Positions 52,553 to 62,653 of a stretch of 64,000 bases of DNA are shown here, in pieces. This DNA comes from Adlercreutzia rubneri (GTDB lineage Bacteria; Actinomycetota; Coriobacteriia; Coriobacteriales; Eggerthellaceae). Both the position numbers and the translations under genes were made by a program. Numbering within the stretch: position 1 is the first letter of the stretch; each line of letters opens with the position of its first letter. Below the pieces are notes generated by a model. The model saw only the letters and a list, made by a program, of their open reading frames with translations, ran no database searches and was not told the origin of the DNA. Where the stretch lies: contig NZ_WPOO01000008.1 in assembly GCF_009755265.1 (NCBI RefSeq), positions 39,957 to 103,956 on the forward strand, read 5' to 3'.

Positions 52553-55500
52553 CTAGAACGGGCTCGTATAGAGGCGCAGGCCGTCGGGGAGGCGCACGAG
52601 ACCGGCATCCTGGAGCCACGAAGCGGCCGGAGTGGCCAGAACATCGCGGCCGTTGAAGTGCTCGACGACGATCTTGCGTCGCGCGGCAGAGGCGCCCTCG
52701 CGCTTGAGGGCGGCGCGCACCGAGGCGACCAGGGCGGCGACGGCCGCCTCCAGCAGTTTTTCGTCGCCTGAAAACGCCAGCAGCGATTTCAGACGCGGCG
52801 CGGCCCAGAGCACCGGCACACCGTCGGCGATGACCACCATCGCCCCCTCGCGGCGGGACGGCCGCGCGGCCACGACGGCGGAATCGACCGCAGGGGCGTC
52901 GCCCGCCGCACCCCACGCCACGTCGGACCAGGAAATGCCGGCGCCGAAGAGGCACGCGGGGTCGTCGGCGGGAAGCGCGACGAGGGAGACGGGCGTTGAC
53001 GCATCCGCAGGCTGGGCGAAGGCGCGCAGGGCCTCCACGGTCTCGCGCTGGGCAAACTGGGCCGGCCCCATGCCCTCCACGAACATGCCGCGCGCCAGAT
53101 CGCCCGCGTCCTCCATGGCCTTGAGCACCGGGTACAGCGTCGTAAGCCCGCCGGGCACACCTGCCGCCAGCGCGATGTCGCGCGTCACAACCCCGTAGCG
53201 GTCGAGCAGCGATTCCACCAGAGACACCGCTTGTACCGTGGAACTCTGGCCGCTCGGCGCCAGGGCCGACCAGCGCCCGGCGAGGGCGGCGTCGAAGGCG
53301 GTCGCCGCAACCTGGCGGCCCACCACGGCCGCACGGGCCGCCATGCGGGCCTCACTGCGAAGAGACCGGCCCCGCCGGCTGCTCGCCCGCCGCCGCGAGG
53401 GCGAGGGCGTCTGGCCGCTGGCCGCGGACGCCGATGCCGCTGCGGCCAGCCCTCCGGCGCGGGGAAAGCCCAGACCGTCGCTGGTCGCCTTCCCCTGCCA
53501 CACGAGCCGCTGCAGCGCCTCGGCCACCTCGCGATCCGTCGGCGCCACGGGCCCGGTGAGCCGCGCGGCACCATCCGCCAAGGCGCGAAATGGAAGCGGC
53601 CCTTGGGCTGCCAGCACGTGGCGCACGATGACATCCAGCGGAGGGTCTTCCAGGGCGCCTGCGTCATCTTGGCCCGGCTCGGCTACAGCGACTTCCGCCA
53701 CGCCCGCCTGGGTGTCCTGGGACACTGGCGCCAGGGGCGAGTCCGTCGGGAAGAACGAGACGAGGTGCGCCTCCCCCGCTATCGACGCCGTCCACAGCAC
53801 TTCGCCTGCGGCGATGAGCTCGTCCAGCATGGCAGGCCGATAGTCGGGCACGCGGACCGGCATCACGTCTCTCTCCCACTGCTCCATGGGGAGGGCCGCG
53901 CCCTCGAACTGCGCGATGACCTGGGCTACGCCGTCAATGCCCGCAAGCGTCGGCTCACCGGTGCGCGCGACGTCCTGGCGATCCAGCAGGAAGCGCACAT
54001 AGGCGTCGGCGGGAACGGGGCGCACCGCCTCGCGGGCCCGGGCGAGGGACCGGCTGCGCAAGCGGGCGAGCACGGTGCCGTCCGCCCAGCGGTCGGGCCC
54101 GAGGCGCACGAGCCTCCCCTCGGCGGCCAACCGCTCCAATGACTCCGCCGCAAGCGCCACGCCGACCCCCAGGCTAAAAGCGGCCTCTTCGCTGTCGAAA
54201 GGCCCGTGGGTGCGGGCGAAGCGGGCCGCGAGGCCATCCAGGGGACGGGACAGCTTTCCCTCCCTCTGAGCCCAGGAGGGAACCGCAATGCCGAGCACCG
54301 CGCTCAAACGCGGGCCGTCATCGGCGGCGACCCATCTTTCCGCTCCGCCGATGACGGCGGGGAAAGCCCGCCGGTCCGCTTCCAAATTAGCAAGAAGAGC
54401 AGCCGCATCAGCGCCCGCGGAAAGAGCGCCCGCCTCGCCGTTCTCAGTGCGCGCAGCGACCTCCTCCACCGTGAGCGGCCCCAACTCCCGCAGAAGGTCG
54501 GCCACGCCTTCCGCGCCCCGCGCCTTCCAGCCCGCGACCGTCCGCTGCAGCTCGGCCACGGTGCGCGCCACCACCTCCGCATCCAGCATATCTTCCACAG
54601 CACCGGTGCCCAGAAGCTCGCCCAGAAGCGCCGGATCCACAGACAGGAGCGACGCCTGGCGCTCGGCATGGGGTAGATCGCCCTCGTAGAGGTGCTCGCC
54701 CAGATACCCGAACACGAGCGGCGCCGCGAAGGGCGACGGCGCGGCCGTGCGAACTTCGCTCATCTTGATGGAGCCCGAGTCAAGACCGTCCATCACCTCG
54801 CGCAGGGCTGGCAGGTCGAACACGTCCTGCAGACACTCGCGCAGAGCTTCCAGAACGATGGGGAAATCCTCCTCGCGCCGGGCCGCCTCCAAAAGCTGTC
54901 CGCCCTTGAGACGCTGCTGCCATAAAGGCGCCCGCTTGCCCGGGGCCGTCGGCGCCATGAGCAGAGCCCGGGCCGCGCATTCGCGGAAACGGGCGGCGAA
55001 CAGGGCCGTGAACCCCACGCGCTCGCGCACGATGGATTCCAACTCGTCGGGATTGAAGCGGAACAGATCGCTTCCCGGTAGGGCGTCCTCGGTGGCGGGC
55101 ACGCGCAGCACGATGCCGTCGTCGGAGGCCACCGCCTGCGGGTCGAAGCCCAGCGTGGAGGTAATGCGATGGGCCACGGCCAGCGCCCAGGGCTCGTGCA
55201 CGCGGCGCCCGAAGGGAGAATGCAGAATGACGCGCATATCGCCCGTTTCATCGGGGCATGCCTCCACCACGAGCCGCCGATCCGTGGGCACCGCCCCGGT
55301 ACAGGCGCGCTGCGCCTCTATGAGAGCCGCCAAGTTGCGCCGGGCGTCCTCGTCCAGCCCGTCGGCCATCAGGCGATCGCGCAGCGCCGGAGTCATGGCA
55401 TTCTTCCCCGAACGAGCCTCCGGCGCTTCGTCCCGTTCGGCAGCGCGCGCAATACCGCCGTCGAGCGCCCGCACAAGAGCCCCCCGGGCGCGGCCCGTCT

Positions 55501-57613
55501 CGTAGGGGCGACCAATGGCCTCGCCGTGCCAGAAAGGCAATCGCGCGGCGCGTCCCGGGGCCGCTTCCACGATAACCCGGTCGGCACCGATCTCCTTGAT
55601 GCGCCAGGTGCTCGTACCCAGGGCGATGATGTCGCCCACACGCGACTCCATCACCATCTCCTCGTCCAGCTCGCCCACACGCCGGCGCCCCTGACGGGCG
55701 TCGCCCTCGGGCAGCACCACCGAGAACATGCCGCGATCGGGAATGGTACCCGCCGCCGTTACGGCCAGGCGCTGGGAACCGGGGCGCGGCGTGAGCAGCC
55801 CCGTCTCGCGATCCCACAGGATGCGCGGCGCGAACTCGGCCACCTCGCCCGAGCCGTAGCGCCCGGCGAGCATGTCGAGCACTCCCTCGAAGGAGCGTCG
55901 GCCCAAATCGGCATAGCAGGCCGACCGCCGCACGCAGGCGAGCCACTCGTCGGCCGCCAGACCGTCTGGCGTCATGGCCACGGCGGCCACGGTCTGCTGG
56001 GCCAGCACATCGAGCGCATTGCGCACAAGCCGCGTGCTCTCGATGGCGCCGGCCTCCATGCCCTCGGCCATGACGGCGGCATCGATGACCTCCACCCGGG
56101 TACGCGGGAAGATGACGCCCTGGGAGCGGCCGCCCACCCGGTGGTTCGCCCGTCCCACGCGCTGCAGCCCGCTGGCCACCGAGGGCGGCGCGGCCACCTG
56201 CAGCACCAAATCGATGGAACCCATATCGATGCCCAATTCCAAGCTGGAAGTGGCCACCACGCAGGGCAGCTCTCCTGCCTTCAGCTCCCGTTCCACCTGC
56301 AGCCGCTTCTCCTTGGAGACCGAGCCGTGATGGGCCTTCGCGATGACCACCGCGGGCTCGGTCACCAATTTGGTGGTGGAGCCGATGTCGGAGCGGAAGC
56401 TCGCTCCCGGCGCGCCTCGCATGGCATCGGCGCCCGTGGGCACGCCGCGCACCGCATCGTCGCCGAAAGCCGTCGCATCGCCGCTACCCGCAGCGGCCCA
56501 GAAGCCGGCCACCTCGGAATGGGGCGCATCCAGGCCAAGGCGCTTCGCGTACAGCTCGTTCAAACGTGCCGTCAGCTTCTCGCACAAACCGCGCGAGTTC
56601 ACGAAGACAATCGTGGATTTATGGGCCAGCACCTCGTCCAGAATGGCCGCCTCGATATGGGGCCAGATGGAGGAGCTGCCCAGGCGGCTGTCAGGATGCG
56701 GCGCGGGCGACGCGCCCTCGGCCATGACGGCCCGCAGCGCCCGATCGGATTTCCATGCATCCTCGACGGGTGCCCGGCGCGGACCGGCGCCCCGCTGTCG
56801 CGTGCCGTCCCCGGCACCGGCAAATCCCCCGAAGGCGGGGACGGCCGTCATGTCGCGCACGGGCACGCGCACCGAAAGATCGAGACTCGGGGGCGCCTCC
56901 GTGGACACCACCGTCACGGGCCGCGTGCCGCCGAGGAACCGGGCCACTTCCTCGCGCGGGCGCACCGTGGCCGACAGCCCGATGCGCTGGGCCGGAGCCT
57001 CCAGCAAATCGTCTAGCCGCTCCAAAGACAGCGACAGGTGCGCCCCGCGCTTGTCGCCGGCCAGGGCGTGCACCTCGTCCACGATGACCGTCTCAACCGT
57101 GCGCAGCGCCTCTCGGGCCGCCGAGGTGAGCATGAGGTACAGCGACTCGGGCGTCGTGATGAGAATGTCGGGCGGATTGCGGGCGATCTTGCGGCGCTCG
57201 TCGGCGGGGGTGTCGCCGGTGCGCATGGCCGTGCGGATTTCGGGGGCTTTCGCACCGCAACGCGCGCCCTCAGCGGCTGCGAGCTCGGAAATGGCTGAAA
57301 GCGGTCCCTGCAGGTTGCGGTCCACATCGGCACCAAGTGCCTTTAGCGGCGATACGTACAGCACACGCACGCCGCGAACCCACTTCTCGCCCGCCTCGGC
57401 GGTGCGCGCCTTCTCGGCCATAAGCGCATCGATGGCCCACAGAAACGCCGCCAACGTCTTGCCCGAACCCGTCGGCGCTATCACGAGCGCGTTCTCGCCC
57501 CGCGCGATAGCCTCCCACGCCTCGCCCTGCACCGCCGTGGGTGCCCCGAAGGCATCGGCGAACCAGTGGCGCACCGGTTCCGAGAACGAGGCCATGGCCT
57601 CAGCATCATCCAT
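52553..57613 (-). CDS. lhr: Lhr-type ATP-dependent helicase, long form
   Basis: Protein of 1686 residues, the long Lhr type with core plus C-terminal domains. Walker A is APTGSGKT (46-53) and the DEVH box is at 179-182; GLSATV, SRGLCEKL and QRVGRANHR supply further helicase motifs. A low-complexity insert lies near residues 270-320. After the Lhr-core winged helix the C-terminal 750 residues match the Lhr-CTD, which oligomerises in known members. Lhr is a DNA-repair-linked 3'-5' helicase. The gene is the longest in the window and stands alone; a toxin-antitoxin pair lies upstream. Confidence 0.93.
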   Translation of the reverse strand: MDDAEAMASFSEPVRHWFADAFGAPTAVQGEAWEAIARGENALVIAPTGSGKTLAAFLWAIDALMAEKARTAEAGEKWVRGVRVLYVSPLKALGADVDRNLQGPLSAISELAAAEGARCGAKAPEIRTAMRTGDTPADERRKIARNPPDILITTPESLYLMLTSAAREALRTVETVIVDEVHALAGDKRGAHLSLSLERLDDLLEAPAQRIGLSATVRPREEVARFLGGTRPVTVVSTEAPPSLDLSVRVPVRDMTAVPAFGGFAGAGDGTRQRGAGPRRAPVEDAWKSDRALRAVMAEGASPAPHPDSRLGSSSIWPHIEAAILDEVLAHKSTIVFVNSRGLCEKLTARLNELYAKRLGLDAPHSEVAGFWAAAGSGDATAFGDDAVRGVPTGADAMRGAPGASFRSDIGSTTKLVTEPAVVIAKAHHGSVSKEKRLQVERELKAGELPCVVATSSLELGIDMGSIDLVLQVAAPPSVASGLQRVGRANHRVGGRSQGVIFPRTRVEVIDAAVMAEGMEAGAIESTRLVRNALDVLAQQTVAAVAMTPDGLAADEWLACVRRSACYADLGRRSFEGVLDMLAGRYGSGEVAEFAPRILWDRETGLLTPRPGSQRLAVTAAGTIPDRGMFSVVLPEGDARQGRRRVGELDEEMVMESRVGDIIALGTSTWRIKEIGADRVIVEAAPGRAARLPFWHGEAIGRPYETGRARGALVRALDGGIARAAERDEAPEARSGKNAMTPALRDRLMADGLDEDARRNLAALIEAQRACTGAVPTDRRLVVEACPDETGDMRVILHSPFGRRVHEPWALAVAHRITSTLGFDPQAVASDDGIVLRVPATEDALPGSDLFRFNPDELESIVRERVGFTALFAARFRECAARALLMAPTAPGKRAPLWQQRLKGGQLLEAARREEDFPIVLEALRECLQDVFDLPALREVMDGLDSGSIKMSEVRTAAPSPFAAPLVFGYLGEHLYEGDLPHAERQASLLSVDPALLGELLGTGAVEDMLDAEVVARTVAELQRTVAGWKARGAEGVADLLRELGPLTVEEVAARTENGEAGALSAGADAAALLANLEADRRAFPAVIGGAERWVAADDGPRLSAVLGIAVPSWAQREGKLSRPLDGLAARFARTHGPFDSEEAAFSLGVGVALAAESLERLAAEGRLVRLGPDRWADGTVLARLRSRSLARAREAVRPVPADAYVRFLLDRQDVARTGEPTLAGIDGVAQVIAQFEGAALPMEQWERDVMPVRVPDYRPAMLDELIAAGEVLWTASIAGEAHLVSFFPTDSPLAPVSQDTQAGVAEVAVAEPGQDDAGALEDPPLDVIVRHVLAAQGPLPFRALADGAARLTGPVAPTDREVAEALQRLVWQGKATSDGLGFPRAGGLAAAASASAASGQTPSPSRRRASSRRGRSLRSEARMAARAAVVGRQVAATAFDAALAGRWSALAPSGQSSTVQAVSLVESLLDRYGVVTRDIALAAGVPGGLTTLYPVLKAMEDAGDLARGMFVEGMGPAQFAQRETVEALRAFAQPADASTPVSLVALPADDPACLFGAGISWSDVAWGAAGDAPAVDSAVVAARPSRREGAMVVIADGVPVLWAAPRLKSLLAFSGDEKLLEAAVAALVASVRAALKREGASAARRKIVVEHFNGRDVLATPAASWLQDAGLVRLPDGLRLYTSPF

Positions 57614-57641
57614 AGGTAAGTTCCCCTATCAACTACTGCTC

Positions 57642-57926
57642 TTAAGCCACGTCCACTGATGCAAGGTCTTTGTCGACAAGCCACCGCAAATAGTCGGAAC
57701 GCTTCATGCCCAAGCTATCCGCCCGCTTATCCATGCGCTCGATCTTCTGCTCGGTCTCCTTAAAGCCCACGAGCCTCAAATGCTCCCCGAACTTAAGGGG
57801 TCGCCCGACGATCACCTCCCCCACCGGCACGCCATCAACGTCTCCGGCATCCCATGGCGCAGCAAGAGCCTCAATCTCCTCCCGGGTTACGCCAAACATC
57901 TCTTCAATTTCCTTGTCGGTTTTCAT
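57642..57926 (-). CDS. Antitoxin-like protein with C-terminal ribbon-helix-helix-like segment
   Basis: Protein of 94 residues from the ATG at 57926 (five bases after AGGAGG; the ATG three bases upstream is too close). The C-terminal third, KIERMDKRADSLGMKRSDYLRWLV, has the spacing of a ribbon-helix-helix DNA-binding protein. The middle carries VPVGEVIVGRP. It follows the toxin-like gene with overlap of its ribosome-binding site, as in BrnTA-type modules where the toxin comes first. Family assignment is tentative. Confidence 0.65.
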   Translation of the reverse strand: MKTDKEIEEMFGVTREEIEALAAPWDAGDVDGVPVGEVIVGRPLKFGEHLRLVGFKETEQKIERMDKRADSLGMKRSDYLRWLVDKDLASVDVA

Positions 57927-57928
57927 CA

Positions 57929-58189
57929 TTACCTCCTGACCATGCCCAGCTCTCGAAGGACTTTTTCCGAAGGAGGCGTCATGGCGTGATAAATAAGCAC
58001 TCTGTCTCCTTGGTCTCTTGCAACCATCTGAATGGGTCGATGCATTTGGTCGAACCCAATAGCAAGAATCTTATCTTCATCCGGAGATGCCCTGTGCTGC
58101 TGCACTACAAAATTCCTCCAAGCATACTCGATTTCCCTACTGCTCAAATCATGCTTGAGCGCGTGCTCGTGCACAACGATTTCGATCAT
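57929..58189 (-). CDS. BrnT/RelE-like toxin candidate
   Basis: Protein of 86 residues. The pattern of an N-terminal helix (REIEYAWRNFV), strands ILAIGFD, IQMVARD and VLIYHAM, then a terminal helix resembles small RNA-cleaving toxins of the BrnT/RelE fold. Family assignment is by pattern only. It lies first in a two-gene unit; the antitoxin-like gene starts just after its stop. A perfect palindrome overlapping a TATAAT box lies 11 bp upstream, the usual autoregulation site. Lower GC content here suggests recent acquisition. Confidence 0.6.
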   Translation of the reverse strand: MIEIVVHEHALKHDLSSREIEYAWRNFVVQQHRASPDEDKILAIGFDQMHRPIQMVARDQGDRVLIYHAMTPPSEKVLRELGMVRR

Positions 58190-58199
58190 CGCTACCTAC

Positions 58200-58219
58200 T
58201 TTCGTTAAACGAAATTATA
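58200..58219 (-). promoter_or_regulatory. Palindromic operator overlapping the toxin-antitoxin promoter
   Basis: TTTCGTTAAACGAAA (58200-58214) is a perfect dyad around a central A. On the minus strand the -10 box TATAAT (58214-58219) touches it. Binding by the antitoxin would block transcription start. Confidence 0.6.
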
Positions 58220-58371
58220 CTGCAGGGCGAGCGGCTCAGCAACAGCTATAAGCAAGCGTTGCCTCGCTGAAACCGTCTGAGAAAATGTGAGGGAAAACGG
58301 CCCATGACAGCCTCCTTTACATCGGACGGCTGTCCTTCAAGCACAGAAGTTAGGGATATACCCAGCCTTTA

Positions 58372-58410
58372 GAACATTTGTTTTCGTTCATTATAAGGGA
58401 ACAGATGTTC
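58372..58410. repeat. Inverted repeat in the gap before merR
   Basis: GAACATTTGTTT (58372-58383) and GAACAGATGTTC (58399-58410) form an imperfect dyad around an AT-rich centre with TTATAA. The 371 bp gap from 58190 to 58560 has no gene; this may be a MerR-region operator or promoter. Confidence 0.4.
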
Positions 58411-58560
58411 TTGTCAAGAGTAAGTTTCGCCAACTTGTCTATGAAGCCGAGCTATTTCCCTCTCCCAGAGCGCCGTTCCTCCTTTCCAAGGCCACCCGCT
58501 CGAAAAGCCATTACAATGGAGGCGTCCGATGGAACGTGAACGACCGCGAGGGGAGAAATC

Positions 58561-59406
58561 GTGCGCAGCAACGAGGTGGCAAAATTGGCCGGCGTGACCG
58601 TGCGCACGCTGCGGCACTATCACCAGCTGGGGCTTCTGTCCGAACCGCCGCGGCGCGCCAACGGGTACCGCGACTACTCCCCTGCCGACGTGGCCCGCGT
58701 GCTGCGCATCAAGCGCCTGGCCGCCCTGGGCTTTCCCCTCTCGCGCATCGGGGACGTTCTGGAAGAGATGGATGCCGAGGGGCACGCGACATCCGCGAGC
58801 GCCTTAGACGAGCTCGACCGCGAGCTGGCCCTCGAGATCGCAAGGCTGCAGGAACAGCGACGCACCATCGCCGAACTGCGCGCCGAGCACCTCGATCCCG
58901 ATCTTCCCGTGCGCTTCGCCCGCATCCTGCGCAAGCTCGCCGGCGTGGACAGCCTCGCCGAAACCTCCCCCGACGACCGCACCGCCCTCATCGTCGCCGC
59001 GCACCTCTACGACGAGAAAGAGCTCGGTGAGCTGGAGCGCGTCGTGGATACCATCGCAAGCGAGAGGCTCGTGGAGGCCATGGAACGGCTCGACGAGAAG
59101 CTCTGCGCCCTCGCGCCCGATGCCCCCGAGCAAGAGCGCGCCGCACTCGCCGCCGAGTCCCTCGAGACGCTTGTCCCCGTCATCGCCTGCTTCGATGCCG
59201 CCAACTGGCTGCGCCCCGCCACCGACCGCGAGCGATTCCTGGACGAAATAGCCTTCGCGGGCTACAACGAGGCCCAGCAGGACGTGTACGACCGCATCGA
59301 GCGCGGCATCGAGGAGATCATGACCGAGCGGGCGCAACGGGAGAATGCGACTGCGGCCTCTCCACAAGTCGTCCACGAGCCGTTTGACTCCGACGCAACG
59401 TCATAG
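58561..59406 (+). CDS. MerR-family transcriptional regulator
   Basis: Protein of 281 residues from a GTG at 58561 behind GGGGAG. The MerR winged helix covers residues 1-75 (VTVRTLRHYHQLGLL, then NGYRDYSPADVARVLRIKRL). A helical region and a long C-terminal part of about 150 residues follow; no cysteine-based metal site or recognised ligand-binding domain is seen. It lies 51 bp upstream of an MFS transporter in the same direction and probably controls it, as in multidrug-responsive MerR/efflux pairs. Confidence 0.92.
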   Translation: MRSNEVAKLAGVTVRTLRHYHQLGLLSEPPRRANGYRDYSPADVARVLRIKRLAALGFPLSRIGDVLEEMDAEGHATSASALDELDRELALEIARLQEQRRTIAELRAEHLDPDLPVRFARILRKLAGVDSLAETSPDDRTALIVAAHLYDEKELGELERVVDTIASERLVEAMERLDEKLCALAPDAPEQERAALAAESLETLVPVIACFDAANWLRPATDRERFLDEIAFAGYNEAQQDVYDRIERGIEEIMTERAQRENATAASPQVVHEPFDSDATS

Positions 59407-59457
59407 TTTTTACTGGCCCCTCGAACCCCTGACCCGCCGTTCGAGAAAGGCCCCGCC

Positions 59458-60828
59458 ATGACCCTCGCGTCCCCGAAATTCCGCCGACCGCGCAAGCCGT
59501 ACCGGCCGCGCAAGACCGCTCCCCGCTACCTGCTCTCCTGCGCCTGCTCGCTGCTGGGCAATTCCGTGGCCAGCGTCGTCTTACCGCTTGTGCTCCTCGC
59601 CACCACCGGCGACGCCCTGGCCGCTGGCACCCTCGCGCTCATCTGTGCCGCACCCCAGTTCGTCATCGGCCTTGTCGGCGGGGCGCTCACCGACCGCTTC
59701 AACCGACGCAACGTCTCTGTCGTCTCCGACATCCTGTCGGCGGCCAGCGTGGCTTTGCTGCCCATCGTTGATATGATCTGGGGACTCTCCTTCGGCTGGT
59801 TCGTGGCACTGGGACTCCTCGGCGCCGTCGGCGACATCCCCGGCATGACGGCCCGCGACTCCCTCGTGCCCGCCGTCTGCGAGCGCGACGGGCGCAGCCT
59901 GCAAAAGTTCATGGGCCTCACGCAATCGCTGGACTCCCTCGTGGTCATCGCAGGTCCCGCGTTGGCCGCCTTCCTCATGGGCGCGGCAGGAAGCGTGAAC
60001 GCCCTGTGGTTCACGGCCGCCATGTCGCTTTCCGCAGCTCTTCTCACTCTCACGCTGCCCCGCTCCCTCGGCGCCGTCTGCGGCGCGGCAACCCCCGCCG
60101 CCAGCCCGACCGGCGTCCCGGCCGCCAGAGTTGTCAGCTCCACCAAAGACGAATCCCGACGCGGCCTTCTGCCCGACGCGTGGCAGGCCCTGCGCGACGG
60201 CGCGCATGTGCTGTTCGCGAGCGATACGCTCTTGCGCTCGTCCATGCTCATCAGCTTCGGCATCGTCATGGTGATGGGCTCGCTCCAGGGCCTCGTGCTG
60301 CCGGTGCATTTCACGGCCGCGAACAGCCCGGAGCTGCTCGGCTACGTGCTGTCGGCCATGTCCGCCGGCATGCTCGCAAGCTCGCTCGGCTATGCGGCGC
60401 TCGCCCACAAGCTGCGCCGCCGCACCTGGTACATCCTGTCGCTCACCGGCATGGCCTTGGGAATCTTGGGGCTGGGCCTTCTGCCGTCGTTTCCGCTGCT
60501 CATCGCGAGCGCACTCATGCTGGGGCTTTCGGCCGGCCCCATCTCGGCCCTGCTCGGCTTCTTCATCTTCGACCGCATTCCCGCTGCAAATCGCGGGAGC
60601 GCCCTGGGGACGCAAAATTCGCTCACCTTGGCCGCCGCGCCCGTGGCCATCTTTGCCACCTCGCTCGTCGTGGAGGGCGCCGGGGTGTCCGTGGCCGCCC
60701 TGGCCCTCGCCGGGTGCTGGATGCTCATCACCGTGTGGGCCCTCAACACCCACAGCCTGAAGTACCTGGACGACAAGGAGAACCACCTCGACCCCGTTCC
60801 CTTCGTTCCCGACGCCGAGCGCATCTAG
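59458..60828 (+). CDS. MFS transporter, drug-efflux type
   Basis: Protein of 456 residues with about 12 membrane segments after a basic N-terminus (KFRRPRKPYRPRKTA). GGALTDRFNRRN near residue 72 is the MFS motif A loop. It resembles the MFS branch of macrolide-type exporters. The substrate is unknown. The MerR gene upstream suggests inducible efflux. A strong hairpin follows the stop. Confidence 0.9.
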   Translation: MTLASPKFRRPRKPYRPRKTAPRYLLSCACSLLGNSVASVVLPLVLLATTGDALAAGTLALICAAPQFVIGLVGGALTDRFNRRNVSVVSDILSAASVALLPIVDMIWGLSFGWFVALGLLGAVGDIPGMTARDSLVPAVCERDGRSLQKFMGLTQSLDSLVVIAGPALAAFLMGAAGSVNALWFTAAMSLSAALLTLTLPRSLGAVCGAATPAASPTGVPAARVVSSTKDESRRGLLPDAWQALRDGAHVLFASDTLLRSSMLISFGIVMVMGSLQGLVLPVHFTAANSPELLGYVLSAMSAGMLASSLGYAALAHKLRRRTWYILSLTGMALGILGLGLLPSFPLLIASALMLGLSAGPISALLGFFIFDRIPAANRGSALGTQNSLTLAAAPVAIFATSLVVEGAGVSVAALALAGCWMLITVWALNTHSLKYLDDKENHLDPVPFVPDAERI

Positions 60829-60843
60829 CACCTCGCGACGCCC

Positions 60844-60873
60844 GAAAGCCAGCAGTACGACTAGCTGGCTTTC
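60844..60873 (+). terminator. Terminator after the MFS gene
   Basis: GAAAGCCAGC (60844-60853) pairs perfectly with GCTGGCTTTC (60864-60873) around a 10-base loop. The AAAGCCAGC stem is shared with the terminators at 41423 and 44966. A U tract is weak. Confidence 0.6.
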
Positions 60874-60985
60874 AGCGGCGCAGCCATCTGGCAACGGTCT
60901 TCGAACAAGTTGCCTGCGAGCCGGAAGGCGGGCGCCCCGCAGGCACACCATGGAGCCGGAATCATTCCCCAACCAAGGAGACACC

Positions 60986-62557
60986 ATGGCTTGCACAACG
61001 CTTCTCGTGGGCCGCCGCGCCACCAACGACGGCTCCACCATCGTCGCCCGCAACGAGGACGGCGAGGACTTCTCGTTCGATCCGAAAAAGATGATCGTGG
61101 TCATGCCAGAGGACCAGCCGCGCACCTACACCGGCGTGGCCAGCCACCTGACCATCGATCTGCCCGACAACCCTCTGCGCTACACCTGCACGCCCAACGC
61201 CGACCCGGCAAATGGCGTGTGGGCCGAAACCGGCATCAACGCGGCGAACGTGTCCATGTCGGCCACCGAGACCATCTCGGCCAACGCCCGCGTGCTCGGC
61301 GCCGACCCGCTCGTCACCTACCAGCCGGCCGTCGGAAAGCCCGGCGACGCCAACTACAAGCCCGAGGTGCCCGGCGGCATCGGCGAGGAGAACCTGCCCA
61401 CCATCACGCTGCCCTATATCAAAAGCGCCCGCGAAGGCGTTGCGCGCCTCGGCATGCTCGTGGAGAAGTACGGCACCTACGAGACCAACGGCGTGGCCTT
61501 CGGCGACGCGGACGAGGTCTGGTACTGGGAGAACATCGGCGGCCACCATTGGATCGCACGGCGCGTGCCCGACGACTGCTACGTGGTGCAGCCCAACCGC
61601 CAAGGCATCGATCACTTCGATTTGGCCGACGCGCTGGGCGATCAGCACGACTACATGTGCAGCGCCGATCTGGCCCAGTGGATCCGAGAGAACGATCTGC
61701 TCATGGACATGCCTGCCCACGAGGACGATGCCGGCGAGACCGTCGAAGGGCTGCCGCGCTACTTCAACGCCCGCATCGCATTTTCCACCTACACCTGGCT
61801 CGACCAGCTGTACAACGCTCCGCGCAAGTGGTACCTCTGCCGCCGCCTGACGCCCTCCGATCCGCGTTTTGCCGGCCCGGCGCCCGAGTTCGGTCCCGAG
61901 AGCCTCGACATCCCCTGGGCCATGCGCCCCGACAAGAAGCTGTCGGCGTCGGATGTGAAGGATCTGCTCGCCACCACCTACGACGGCACCGAGTACGACC
62001 CCTACGGCACCAAGGGCACCCCCGCCACGCGTCATCAGTACCGCTACGTCGGCATCGACCGCACCTCCGAGTGCTCCATCCTGTGCATCCGCCCGAACGC
62101 TCCGGCGGCCCTGCGCGGCGTGCACTGGTTCGCCCCGGCCTCCGGCCCCTTCAACACCGCCGTGGCCCTGTACGCGAACGTGAAGGCGATGCCCGCCTAC
62201 CTGGACACACCCACCGCGGTGACCACCGACAGCCTCTACTGGAACAACCGCCTGGTGGCCGGCCTTGCCGACCCGCAGTTCTTCGAGAGCTACGAGGCCA
62301 TCCAGGGCTATCGCCTGAACACCATGGCCCAGGGCTACCAGTCGCTGCGTGAGACCGACGCCGCGCTTGAGAAGCTCGCTGCCGAAGGCAAGGCGAACCT
62401 GGACGATATGGACGACCCGACGGTGATCGCCGAGCTCGAGCGCGCGAATCAGGCGCTCGTCGATAGCGTGCAAACGCAGACCCGCGCTCTGCTCGGCACC
62501 GTGCTCGACCAACGCACGGTCACGATGAAGAACGCCTTCAACATGAACGACCACTGA
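60986..62557 (+). CDS. C69-family dipeptidase (PepD-type)
   Basis: Protein of 523 residues from the ATG at 60986, five bases after AAGGAG. The N-terminus MACTTLLVG places the family's N-terminal nucleophile, C3, where the C69 Ntn-hydrolase expects it, followed by DGSTIVARNEDGED. It should release amino acids from dipeptides in the cytoplasm; no signal peptide is seen. Length fits the family. It is preceded by the MFS terminator and followed by its own, so it is transcribed alone. Confidence 0.93.
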   Translation: MACTTLLVGRRATNDGSTIVARNEDGEDFSFDPKKMIVVMPEDQPRTYTGVASHLTIDLPDNPLRYTCTPNADPANGVWAETGINAANVSMSATETISANARVLGADPLVTYQPAVGKPGDANYKPEVPGGIGEENLPTITLPYIKSAREGVARLGMLVEKYGTYETNGVAFGDADEVWYWENIGGHHWIARRVPDDCYVVQPNRQGIDHFDLADALGDQHDYMCSADLAQWIRENDLLMDMPAHEDDAGETVEGLPRYFNARIAFSTYTWLDQLYNAPRKWYLCRRLTPSDPRFAGPAPEFGPESLDIPWAMRPDKKLSASDVKDLLATTYDGTEYDPYGTKGTPATRHQYRYVGIDRTSECSILCIRPNAPAALRGVHWFAPASGPFNTAVALYANVKAMPAYLDTPTAVTTDSLYWNNRLVAGLADPQFFESYEAIQGYRLNTMAQGYQSLRETDAALEKLAAEGKANLDDMDDPTVIAELERANQALVDSVQTQTRALLGTVLDQRTVTMKNAFNMNDH

Positions 62558-62602
62558 GAGCGCGCCGTTGCGCCCCCGAGCGCAACGCCAATGCCTGATT
62601 GG

Positions 62603-62653
62603 GGCCGGCCCCGGCGCCTCGCCATTCGCTGGCGACGCCGAGGCCGGCCTTTT
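62603..62653 (+). terminator. Terminator after the C69 dipeptidase gene
   Basis: GGCCGGCC (62603-62610) pairs with GGCCGGCC (62642-62649), with further inner pairing, followed by TTTT. Confidence 0.65.
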
